Source: a virus
Strand: one strand, 5' to 3'
IMG/VR virus record: IMGVR_UViG_3300004448_000054
Span: 1-21,399 of that record
Length of the DNA: 21,399 nt
Positions 12,718 to 18,310 of the stretch are shown here, in pieces. Numbering within the stretch: the stretch's first letter is position 1; each line of letters starts with the position of its first letter. The notes beneath the pieces were generated by a model. The model worked only from the letters and a program-made list of their open reading frames with translations, did no database searches and was not told the origin of the DNA. The translations under genes and the position numbers were made by a program.

Positions 12718-13085
12718 CCTTTGCCCTTTTCTATGGTTTATATCCCCGTAAAATGGCTCGTAAAGACGCTGAAAAGGCTTGGAATAAGCTAACCCCTACG
12801 GAGCAAGCAGAATGTCTTGAAGCTATGCCTAATTACCTTAAATACTGGAAGATTAAGGAAACGGCTAAAGATTACATCCCATACCCTGCGTCATTTTTAA
12901 ACGCTCAACGGTGGACTGATGAAATTGACATTGAGCCTTTAAAGAAACCTGAGTTGCCTTGGTATTCCAGCGAAGAATTAACGGCTAAAAAAGCCCAAGA
13001 GGTTAATTGCCCTGCTTATGCTGGAGAAGCGTGGGCGGCATGGCGGTCTAGGATTGCACAGAAAATAAAGCAAATTGAAGCCTGA
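12714..13085 (+). CDS. Replication-protein-like (DnaT / O-protein C-terminal type) domain protein
   Basis: The pattern FYGLYPRKMARKDAEKAWNK (residues 6-25), then YIPYPASFLNAQRWTDE (54-70), is widespread in phage replication initiators and primosomal DnaT-like proteins. In those it often forms the part that contacts single-stranded DNA or the helicase loader. At 123 aa this protein carries only that module. No N-terminal origin-binding winged helix is present, so a separate initiator would be needed, or it acts as an accessory to host DnaB. The tail is helical and basic. Motif recognition is good; the mechanism is inference. Confidence 0.75.
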   Translation: MTFALFYGLYPRKMARKDAEKAWNKLTPTEQAECLEAMPNYLKYWKIKETAKDYIPYPASFLNAQRWTDEIDIEPLKKPELPWYSSEELTAKKAQEVNCPAYAGEAWAAWRSRIAQKIKQIEA

Positions 13086-13272
13086 CCCGTTTAAGGGAAT
13101 GATTTACGGAATCATACAAAGACCTAAAGCAGTAAAACAAATGTATCTTGTAGATTGGTACATTGGTGTAGCAAAGAAGCGTGGCTGGGATGCGGTGGTT
13201 AAGTTAATACAACAAAACCCCGACACCGAAGCGGAAATAAAAATGTTAATTAAAAAGAGATTAGGAAAATGA
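13075..13272 (+). CDS. Small basic helical phage protein (65 aa, probable TTG start)
   Basis: The frame opens with TTG at 13075 inside the previous gene; an in-frame ATG at 13099 has AAGGGA directly abutting it, too close to act as a ribosome site. The core MYLVDWYIGVAKKRGWDAVVKLIQQNPD, read from residue 23, is a conserved look of small phage proteins found in replication regions, with a basic tail (KMLIKKRLGK). Its function is unknown; nucleic-acid contact is plausible from the charge. It overlaps the next gene by four bases. The start is uncertain by eight codons. Confidence 0.65.
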   Translation: MKPDPFKGMIYGIIQRPKAVKQMYLVDWYIGVAKKRGWDAVVKLIQQNPDTEAEIKMLIKKRLGK

Positions 13273-13598
13273 GAGAGATAGACCCCAATAAATGTATAGA
13301 CTTTATTCTTGAAAACGCAGGTAAGTACGCACAAGCTAAGGGTGAATTAGCCCAGCTAGAAACTTTTAAGAGTTCACTCAAATCCATTATGATGAAGAAG
13401 TCAGGTGAACAAACCATCGGAGCACAAGAGCGTGAAGCCTACGCCAGCCAAGAATACCAAGATTTATGCAATTCTATTGGCACGGCTACAGAAAACGCAG
13501 AAAAACTCAAGTGGGAACTAGAAGCCGCAAGGCTTAGACATTCCACATGGCAAACCCTAGAAGTATCTAACCGCAATCAAGATCGGATATTGAAATAA
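13269..13598 (+). CDS. Coiled-coil phage protein of unknown function (109 aa)
   Basis: Nearly the whole protein is charged helix: IDFILENAGKYAQAKGELAQ, then LKSIMMKKSGEQTIGAQERE, then an AYASQEYQDLCNSIGTATEN segment and KLKWELEAARLRHSTWQTLE. Proteins with the ERE-AYAS-EY block and a C-terminal RLRHxxWQ sequence occur in the replication regions of many phages without a known role. It starts with an ATGA overlap and ends sharing one base with the next gene. Dimerisation through the coiled coil is likely. No enzyme motif is visible. Confidence 0.75.
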   Translation: MREIDPNKCIDFILENAGKYAQAKGELAQLETFKSSLKSIMMKKSGEQTIGAQEREAYASQEYQDLCNSIGTATENAEKLKWELEAARLRHSTWQTLEVSNRNQDRILK

Positions 13599-13765
13599 TG
13601 TTAAAACTAACCGAAGAATTTTTAATCCTTAAACTGCTTTGCAAAATGTATGACGATGCCCTAAACCGCAAAGACTATACCCAAATGTTAGAAATCAGCG
13701 TAGACATTGCTGAATCTGCGGAAAAGCTAGAACAAATGACCGTAGACCACATTAATGGCCACTAA
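13598..13765 (+). CDS. 55-aa hypothetical helical protein
   Basis: The ATG shares its A with the previous TAA, and the stop lies 11 bases inside the next gene. The product is helical and acidic (EEFLILKLLCKMYDDALNRK, then EISVDIAESAEKLEQM), ending in His-Ile-Asn-Gly-His. The tight coupling on both sides and coding-like composition support a real gene. No function can be assigned. Confidence 0.6.
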   Translation: MLKLTEEFLILKLLCKMYDDALNRKDYTQMLEISVDIAESAEKLEQMTVDHINGH

Positions 13766-14027
13766 GCATGAAAAACAAAAATACAGAAAAATTGCTGAAT
13801 TGGGATGCTCATTATGTAGGCATCAAGGCAACGAGGGAACGCCAGCAGAACTGCATCACATTAGACGAAGTGGCGTTAGAAGCAAGTCGCCTGTTATTCC
13901 GCTCTGTACCTACCACCATCGAGGATCAAATACCAGTATTCACGGAATGGGTCGTAAACGGTTCGAGCAAGAATACGGAATCACGAAAGAACAGTTGCTG
14001 GAGAAAACGGAAAGTCTTATTGCATGA
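13755..14027 (+). CDS. Ref-like HNH nuclease (RecA-dependent nuclease family)
   Basis: This 90-aa protein has zinc-binding and HNH elements: GCSLCRHQG (Cys18, Cys21), AELHHIRR (His34, His35), PLCTYHHRG (Cys51, His54, His55) and SIHGMGRKRFEQEYG (His63). The order and the ending FEQEYGITKEQLL are typical of phage P1 Ref-type recombination nucleases, which cut at RecA-formed D-loops. It sits in the replication chain with 11- and 4-base overlaps. P1 Ref has a longer N-terminus; many phage relatives are this short. All visible metal and catalytic residues are present. The 13768-14031 plus-strand frame is a shadow. Confidence 0.85.
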   Translation: MATKHEKQKYRKIAELGCSLCRHQGNEGTPAELHHIRRSGVRSKSPVIPLCTYHHRGSNTSIHGMGRKRFEQEYGITKEQLLEKTESLIA

Positions 14028-14167
14028 GTAGTTGGCTAATCATCCTTACAGGGGCTATATACGCTTACATAGGAATTGAACAGGTTGTAAAAGGCAACCT
14101 ACCTATGGGAATAACCTATATGTCCTACGCAACCGCCAATATTGGTCTTTACTTCATGGCTAAATGA
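14024..14167 (+). CDS. 47-aa membrane protein with two spans
   Basis: Starting with an ATGA overlap on the Ref-like gene, this frame encodes two hydrophobic stretches, SWLIILTGAIYAYIGIE and MGITYMSYATANIGLYFMA, joined by a short polar turn (QVVKGNLP). Both ends overlap neighbours by four bases. Similar small two-span proteins recur in phage genomes without a known role. It could affect host membranes or superinfection; nothing in the sequence decides this. Confidence 0.65.
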   Translation: MSSWLIILTGAIYAYIGIEQVVKGNLPMGITYMSYATANIGLYFMAK

Positions 14168-14286
14168 GTTTTACTATTTATCAAGCCGATGGAATGAAAA
14201 TAATTCAATGGTTTAGCACAATTGATGATTTATTAAAATCCATGTTGGCTAATCCAAATGACGCTTATCACCGAAATCCTATATAA
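14164..14286 (+). CDS. 40-aa hypothetical protein, end of gene chain
   Basis: The ATG overlaps the previous stop (ATGA), and the gene ends at TAA 14284-14286. The product has a beta-like start (SFTIYQADGMKIIQW), then a helix (STIDDLLKSMLANPND), and ends YHRNPI. It is the last gene of the overlapping chain. Its 3' end contains the -10 box of the following promoter. The function is unknown; the evidence is overlap and plausible composition only. Confidence 0.5.
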   Translation: MSFTIYQADGMKIIQWFSTIDDLLKSMLANPNDAYHRNPI

Positions 14287-14287
14287 T
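14258..14287 (+). promoter_or_regulatory. Promoter for the 41-aa helical protein gene
   Basis: A perfect TATAAT (14282-14287) lies 18 bases after ATGACG (14258-14263, four of six). The start is expected near 14294, giving a leader with AGGAG before ATG 14320. This suggests separate and possibly strong expression of a very small protein. Confidence 0.55.
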
Positions 14288-14319
14288 TATTGCACCGCAA
14301 CATTTAATAGGAGATTGCT

Positions 14320-14445
14320 ATGTTTACATTTGATGAGCAAATTAAAAAGTATGAAGAAGTTTTAGATCGCACCAAGCAAATGTATGAATTTTGGTACAAC
14401 TGCGTATTGTCTACTATGAAAGACTTTTACAAGTTTGGTAAGTAA
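14320..14445 (+). CDS. 41-aa phasin-like helical protein
   Basis: This frame has its own promoter and a strong AGGAG seven bases before the ATG. The product is one long amphipathic helix rich in aromatics: FTFDEQIKKYEEVLDRTKQM, then YEFWYNC and a basic-aromatic end KDFYKFGK. The pattern resembles phasin-like peptides, which coat polyhydroxyalkanoate granules and bind proteins non-specifically. A coiled-coil inhibitor peptide is the alternative. Its stop abuts the convergent SprT gene with no room for a terminator. The gene call is good; the phasin comparison is weak. Confidence 0.65.
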   Translation: MFTFDEQIKKYEEVLDRTKQMYEFWYNCVLSTMKDFYKFGK

Positions 14446-14793
14446 TTACAGTTCGTGACCGTCAAACCCCAGTTCTTGGCCCACAAGCATCTTTCTACGC
14501 TTAAATGTAGCATCGTGCAGATTCCATTTACCTGACTTATGTCGGGAACAATGGATCATTTCGTGGGCCATAGACCTAGTGACGGTATCGTAATGACCGC
14601 ATTTGGCTTTAGATATACAAAAAATATGTGGTCTTGCTAAAGATTCATCGTATTCGTAAGTTGCCATGACGGTATGGTCATCTACAACTAAAAAACGACA
14701 TAGTTCGCTGGGCGGCAAATCCCACTTTGTAAACGGATAGCACTTAGCAAGCGTTAAGTAAATGCCCTCAAGATTTTTTGGCGAAATTTTCAT
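14446..14793 (-). CDS. SprT-like zinc metalloprotease
   Basis: This 115-aa protein has the zinc site SMAHEMIHCSRH, with His77, Glu78 and His81 in the HExxH form, and a third probable ligand His93 in LHDATFKRR, as in the SprT/Spartan family. The C-terminal GQELGFDG also fits. Eukaryotic Spartan cleaves proteins crosslinked to DNA; bacterial and phage SprT proteins are poorly understood. This version is short and lacks the C-terminal zinc ribbon of longer family members. It starts with an ATGA overlap on the phosphoesterase gene, so the two are probably made together, suggesting a joint role in DNA or nucleoprotein processing. Confidence 0.82.
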   Translation of the reverse strand: MKISPKNLEGIYLTLAKCYPFTKWDLPPSELCRFLVVDDHTVMATYEYDESLARPHIFCISKAKCGHYDTVTRSMAHEMIHCSRHKSGKWNLHDATFKRRKMLVGQELGFDGHEL

Positions 14794-15755
14794 ACACCGT
14801 GTATTTTCCCACGAAATTCAACTTCATCCTCGCCCCAAACCCTAATCATTTCAGGCTGTAAAAGACGGCTTCTTTCAAAGGAAAGCATCACAAATCCGCT
14901 ATTCCAATCTTTAGGAGTATCTTCTGTGTAGGCAAATTGCTGTCCATTAATATCGGCTAATGTGCCTGTTTGAACACCCCAGCGAGTACCGTTGTAATCA
15001 TTAAAAGGAATGACCGACAGCACATGGGTATGTCCTGTAATCATATTAACCCCTGAATTAAGAGTATTGTTTCTACCCCCTGTCCAACCACCTTTCCAGC
15101 GATGCTTAATACAAGTATCCTCATTTACCCAAAATGACCAACAAGGAAGCCACGCAGGGAAGTATTCTTTGAGAGTTGTACCCCTCATACCCTCAAAGGC
15201 TGGAAGGTTCTCTATGATCCGCATTTCAAGCCTAGCGTCATGATTACCTAGCGGCCAATACAACTTAGCCCCTTTAGCTATAGCTTCAATTTCACCTAAA
15301 AAGTATTGACAGGCTTCAAGTTCTTCTTTGACAGTTGGTATTTTGTCCCAATCACCTCTAGGAAACCGACTAATGGAAGCCCCATCTAATGCGTCACCAT
15401 TACAGACAATGGCAGTAGGCTTGTATTCCTTAATCATTTCTAACAACGCTTTAAACGCTGTAGTAGTTTGGTCAGGCCAAAAGTGAGCGTCAGAAAATAC
15501 AATAATGCGACCTTTTTCTAAATCCATACCCCTACGGGTATTCCCTACTGTTTGTTCTGTTTTTTTGTAATCGTTTACTCGTTGATCTTTAAAGCTAGGA
15601 AGGGGTATTTGAAGTCTTGTTTCTATTGACCGTCTGCGGTTATATACTGCTCTTTCCGACATTGCATGGATTTTGGCAAAAGATAATGGTGATCCTATCT
15701 TGTTCCATTCATCTATAAATTGCTCATCCGTCAGATAATATCCGCCCATATACAA
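14790..15755 (-). CDS. Calcineurin-like metallophosphoesterase with N-terminal helix-turn-helix
   Basis: Residues 8-50 look like a homeodomain-type helix-turn-helix (TDEQFIDEWNKIGSPLSFAK then RAVYNRRRSIETRL), suggesting DNA binding. The catalytic part from residue 80 has every metal motif: FSDAHFWP (Asp89, His91), CNGDALDG (Asp121), PLGNHDAR (Asn171, His172), IKHRW (His218) and TGHTH (His242, His244). The domain is that of phage phosphoesterases related to SbcD/Mre11 nucleases and other phosphatases. AAAGG precedes ATG 15755; a second ATG two codons on is possible. DNA end processing is the likely role, by the DNA-binding domain and the SprT neighbour, but a phosphatase cannot be excluded. 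Confidence 0.88.
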   Translation of the reverse strand: MYMGGYYLTDEQFIDEWNKIGSPLSFAKIHAMSERAVYNRRRSIETRLQIPLPSFKDQRVNDYKKTEQTVGNTRRGMDLEKGRIIVFSDAHFWPDQTTTAFKALLEMIKEYKPTAIVCNGDALDGASISRFPRGDWDKIPTVKEELEACQYFLGEIEAIAKGAKLYWPLGNHDARLEMRIIENLPAFEGMRGTTLKEYFPAWLPCWSFWVNEDTCIKHRWKGGWTGGRNNTLNSGVNMITGHTHVLSVIPFNDYNGTRWGVQTGTLADINGQQFAYTEDTPKDWNSGFVMLSFERSRLLQPEMIRVWGEDEVEFRGKIHGV

Positions 15756-15779
15756 CCTTTATAATGGTAAAGTTAGCCA

Positions 15780-15807
15780 ATACTAATCTATTTTAATGGA
15801 AAATCAA
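15780..15807 (-). promoter_or_regulatory. Possible promoter for the phosphoesterase-SprT operon
   Basis: On the minus strand TTGATT (15807-15802), a 16-base spacer and TAGTAT (15785-15780) each match four of six positions. It lies in the 51-base divergent gap before ATG 15755. It is a weak match, listed because a promoter is needed here. Confidence 0.25.
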
Positions 15808-16091
15808 TGACATACGCACGAATTGATAGTAACCACAAAGAAATAGTGGCGGCATTAAGACAAGTTGGTGCTACTGTAGTGTCACTTGCCGCTATGAAAC
15901 ATGGATGCCCTGACCTACTGGTTGGCTATGCTGGCGAAACATTGCTCATGGAAATTAAAAAAGATTCAAAAGCCAAGTTCACACCTGACCAATTAGATTT
16001 TATGGGCAAGTGGAAAGGCGGTGCAGTCAGTCGTGTAGATAGTGTGGATGCCGCATTAAGAGCACTAGGAGTAATCAAAAAAGTGTTATAA
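15807..16091 (+). CDS. VRR-NUC-like PD-(D/E)XK nuclease (94 aa)
   Basis: The short fold core is complete: Glu12 in SNHKEIVAALRQVGA, Asp36 in HGCPDLLVGY, and Glu49-Ile-Lys51 in LLMEIKKDSK, followed by FTPDQLDFMGKWKGG. This matches stand-alone phage VRR-NUC domains and small Holliday-junction-resolvase-like nucleases, which act on branched DNA. It opens the long plus-strand block leading to the terminase. Resolving branched replication intermediates before packaging is a fitting role, by inference. GGAAAATCA precedes the ATG as a weak ribosome site. Confidence 0.85.
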   Translation: MTYARIDSNHKEIVAALRQVGATVVSLAAMKHGCPDLLVGYAGETLLMEIKKDSKAKFTPDQLDFMGKWKGGAVSRVDSVDAALRALGVIKKVL

Positions 16092-16099
16092 AATACACT
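16082..16099 (+). promoter_or_regulatory. Inverted repeat AGTGT-N8-ACACT enclosing a TATAAA box
   Basis: AGTGT (16082-16086) and ACACT (16095-16099) form a perfect dyad around TATAAAAT. It lies at the end of the nuclease gene and just before the AAGGAG of the Dps-like gene. It may be a regulated -10 region, but no -35 box is visible. Confidence 0.25.
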
Positions 16100-16113
16100 A
16101 AAAGGAGCGTTTC

Positions 16114-16473
16114 ATGGAAAAGTCGATGGCATTATTTTTAGCAACATTGCTACATTCGGGTACAAACACCCACTTTTTCCATTGGGCTACCAAGTCCTAC
16201 GCTAAACACAAGACACTTGGCCATTTTTATGAAAATATTATCGATCTGACCGATCAGTTGGCCGAGTGTTATTTCGGCATATACGGGCAGATTACCCAGT
16301 TTCCAAGCACATACCACCAGCCAAAAGAACCGCTGGCATACCTACAATCCCTACAATCTTTTGTAAAAGATGCTCGCCTAGACTTGCCACAAGATTCAGA
16401 AATTGTGCAATTAATTGACAATATCGCTCAAGAGATTGACACAACCATCTACTTACTTAAATTTAAAGGTTAA
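16114..16473 (+). CDS. Dps/ferritin-like phage protein (DUF5856-like)
   Basis: This 119-aa helical protein has a first helix with SGTNTHFFHWATKSYAKHK and a second with FYENIIDLTDQLAECYFG. His20, His32, Asp47 and Glu51 show the spacings 12, 15 and 4 of the Dps ferroxidase centre (Listeria Dps H31, H43, D58, E62). The extra aspartate four residues after the second His is absent (Gly36). It is smaller than bacterial Dps (about 155-165 aa) and lacks its N-terminal tail. A mini-ferritin that protects DNA or handles iron is suggested; loss of iron activity with retention of the fold is the alternative. AAGGAG lies ahead of the ATG. Confidence 0.7.
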   Translation: MEKSMALFLATLLHSGTNTHFFHWATKSYAKHKTLGHFYENIIDLTDQLAECYFGIYGQITQFPSTYHQPKEPLAYLQSLQSFVKDARLDLPQDSEIVQLIDNIAQEIDTTIYLLKFKG

Positions 16474-16475
16474 TC

Positions 16476-16661
16476 ATGCCACTTAATAAATCAGGTTCAG
16501 CCAAATCAGTAGGCGAAAACATTAAAACCGAAGTTAAAGCTGGTAAGCCTAAAAAACAGGCACTTGCTATTGCCCTTAATGTTGAGCGTGAAAACGCCAA
16601 AGGTGCAAGAAAAGCTAAGTTAGAAGATGCTTACGCTAAGTATGTGGAAGAAAAAGCGTGA
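16476..16661 (+). CDS. Small basic phage protein, DUF6496-like
   Basis: The 61-aa product starts PLNKSGSAKSVGENIKTEVK and continues AGKPKKQALAIALNV, then a Lys-rich helical tail. The AGKPxKQAxAIAL string is a hallmark of a widespread small phage family of unknown function that sits in packaging regions. The strong positive charge suggests DNA or RNA contact. It starts two bases after the Dps-like gene and its stop overlaps the GTG of the next gene. Confidence 0.75.
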   Translation: MPLNKSGSAKSVGENIKTEVKAGKPKKQALAIALNVERENAKGARKAKLEDAYAKYVEEKA

Positions 16662-16837
16662 AAAACGGACTTTACGCTAATATCCATGCCAAGCAGGAAC
16701 GCATTAAACACGGTTCGGGCGAAAAGATGAACAAAGTTGGCAGTAAAAACGCCCCAACCGCCCAAGACTTTAAAGAATCTGCCAAGACTGCAAAGCCACG
16801 CAGACAGATGATTTCTGACGCAATGAAGGATATGTAA
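16658..16837 (+). CDS. Small basic phage protein (59 aa, GTG start)
   Basis: A GTG overlapping the previous stop (GTGA) opens this frame, ending at TAA 16835-16837. The sequence KNGLYANIHAKQERIKHGSG, then APTAQDFKESAKTAK, is a familiar conserved pattern of small proteins near phage terminase genes, with unknown function. It is highly basic and probably partly disordered. Recognition of the pattern, plus overlaps of four and one base with its neighbours, makes it a real gene. Confidence 0.75.
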   Translation: MKNGLYANIHAKQERIKHGSGEKMNKVGSKNAPTAQDFKESAKTAKPRRQMISDAMKDM

Positions 16838-16986
16838 TGCAACACATGAACCACAAATACCCTAAAGGTAACGCTTTATTGCGTGAGCATAAACAATCTA
16901 CGCTAGAAAAGAACCAGCAACAGCGTCTAGACCGTAGAAAGCTAATCGCCAATAAACTTAAAGACTTGGATAAAGAAGTTAAGTAA
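16837..16986 (+). CDS. Small basic protein (49 aa)
   Basis: The ATG shares one base with the previous stop, and its TAA shares one base with the next ATG (TAATG at both ends). The product is a strongly charged helix (HKYPKGNALLREHKQSTLEK, then QQQRLDRRKLIANKLKDLDK). No family is recognised. Like the two genes before it, it is basic and sits just ahead of the packaging genes, so DNA binding or a minor virion role is possible. The two exact junctions support the call. Confidence 0.65.
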   Translation: MQHMNHKYPKGNALLREHKQSTLEKNQQQRLDRRKLIANKLKDLDKEVK

Positions 16987-17978
16987 TGGCTTTAACGCTT
17001 GCTGACGCATTAAGGCAAACTGGATACGCTAAAGACGGTCAGTTACAAGCCCCTGCCCCAACGCAACCAAATCTGTCCACAATGGCGGCTGATTACCTCA
17101 GACAACTGCCTGAAAAAACAGCACAAAACGCAATAAACACCAATAAAATGGTTCAAGGTGTTTTTCCAACCGACCCATTTGGCAAGCCAAATCCTGATTA
17201 TTACCCTGAAGCAATGAGTGAGTTTGCCAATTTTGTACCTAATTTAATGGGTGCTACTGCATTTCACGGCACACCACACAAGATTAAAGGTTTGTTTGAT
17301 ATAAGCAAAGTAGGAACTGGCGAAGGAGCACAGGCTTATGGGCATGGTATGTATTTTGCTGAAGCCCCTGATGTAGCAAAAAGTTACATGGGAAGAACTG
17401 TATTTAATGAGCCAAGTAGAGAAAAGTTTACAAATGGCCCAAATTACTACATAGACGCATCAGGCAAATACATGAAGGTTAGGGATTATGTAAAAAATGA
17501 TACGCCTATAGAAGTTACATCAAATGAATACAACTCTAAATTAAAAGAAGTTTCTGATTTATTTAAACAGCAAAATCAAGGCAATCTTTACAAAGTAGAT
17601 ATACCTGACGAACACATCCCTATGATGTTGGATTACGACAAACCAATCAAAGATCAACCTGAATTGTATGAATTGGTGCGTAGCAACATTAAAGACCCTG
17701 ATATATTAAAAACATTTGAACACAATGCAGAAAAAGGTATTACAGGGGCTAATGTATATAAAAATTACATTGGTGGCAAAACCGATGCCGATAGATCTGC
17801 AAATGCTTTAAATATTGGAATTAAGGGAATACGATACAAGGATGCTATGTCTAGGAGTGCTGATGAAGGCACAAGTAATTTTGTAGTGTTTGAACCATCT
17901 AATGTAAAGATACTAGAAGAAAACGGCATACCTACCCGTAAAGAGTTAATACAACAACAAATAGACAAAATAGAGTAG
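16986..17978 (+). CDS. ADP-ribosyltransferase-like protein (ART-PolyVal type)
   Basis: An N-terminal region of about 90 residues (Pro/Gln-rich, mostly helical) leads into TAFHGTPHKI (His94), then FDISKVGTGEGAQAYGHGMY (104-123) and FAEAPDVAKSYM. This is the signature of ART-like domains carried by phage polyvalent proteins: the His of FHG and the Tyr of GMYF hold NAD. The C-terminal part NIGIKGIRYKDAMSR, then GTSNFVVFEPSNVKIL, completes the fold. The product could transfer ADP-ribose to a host protein or nucleic acid. The position before the terminase genes may mean it is packed into virions and injected. The third catalytic residue (usually Glu) could not be placed, so activity is uncertain. 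Confidence 0.7.
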   Translation: MALTLADALRQTGYAKDGQLQAPAPTQPNLSTMAADYLRQLPEKTAQNAINTNKMVQGVFPTDPFGKPNPDYYPEAMSEFANFVPNLMGATAFHGTPHKIKGLFDISKVGTGEGAQAYGHGMYFAEAPDVAKSYMGRTVFNEPSREKFTNGPNYYIDASGKYMKVRDYVKNDTPIEVTSNEYNSKLKEVSDLFKQQNQGNLYKVDIPDEHIPMMLDYDKPIKDQPELYELVRSNIKDPDILKTFEHNAEKGITGANVYKNYIGGKTDADRSANALNIGIKGIRYKDAMSRSADEGTSNFVVFEPSNVKILEENGIPTRKELIQQQIDKIE

Positions 17979-18013
17979 AATTAACCTATCTTAATCAACC
18001 ACTTGGGTAAGGT

Positions 18014-18310
18014 ATGGAATCTAAAGTAGAAAAAACTAGAAATAAGACAGGCGGTCGTACTGTAGGTACTCCTAATAAGTCCACAGCACTCGCTAGAGAA
18101 GCGATCGCTAAGTTCGTGGATGGTAACGCAGACAAACTACAACAATGGCTTGACGAGATCGCTATGAACGAAAAGCTAGGGCCAAAGGTAGCGTTTGATT
18201 GCTTTATGCAAGTCGCTGAATACCATGTGCCTAAGTTAGCTAGGACAGAACATACTAGCCCTGAAGAACAGCCAGTTAAGATAATCCACGAACATAAGTT
18301 CCTAGATTGA
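18014..18310 (+). CDS. terS: Terminase small subunit
   Basis: This 98-aa protein starts with a basic GGRTVGTPNKSTALAREAIA stretch (residues 13-32), then FVDGNADKLQQWLDEIA and AEYHVPKLARTEHTSPEE, a pattern common to small terminases of this phage group. Small subunits recognise the packaging site and stimulate the large-subunit ATPase. It follows a 35-base gap, and its stop overlaps the TTG of the large subunit. No classic helix-turn-helix is obvious in this short version, so the assignment rests on pattern and position. Confidence 0.85.
   Translation: MESKVEKTRNKTGGRTVGTPNKSTALAREAIAKFVDGNADKLQQWLDEIAMNEKLGPKVAFDCFMQVAEYHVPKLARTEHTSPEEQPVKIIHEHKFLD

Noticed and set aside
13768-14031. Plus-strand frame of 87 codons overlapping the Ref-like nuclease
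   Set aside because: Frame-shifted shadow; the other frame carries the complete Cys/His set of the nuclease.
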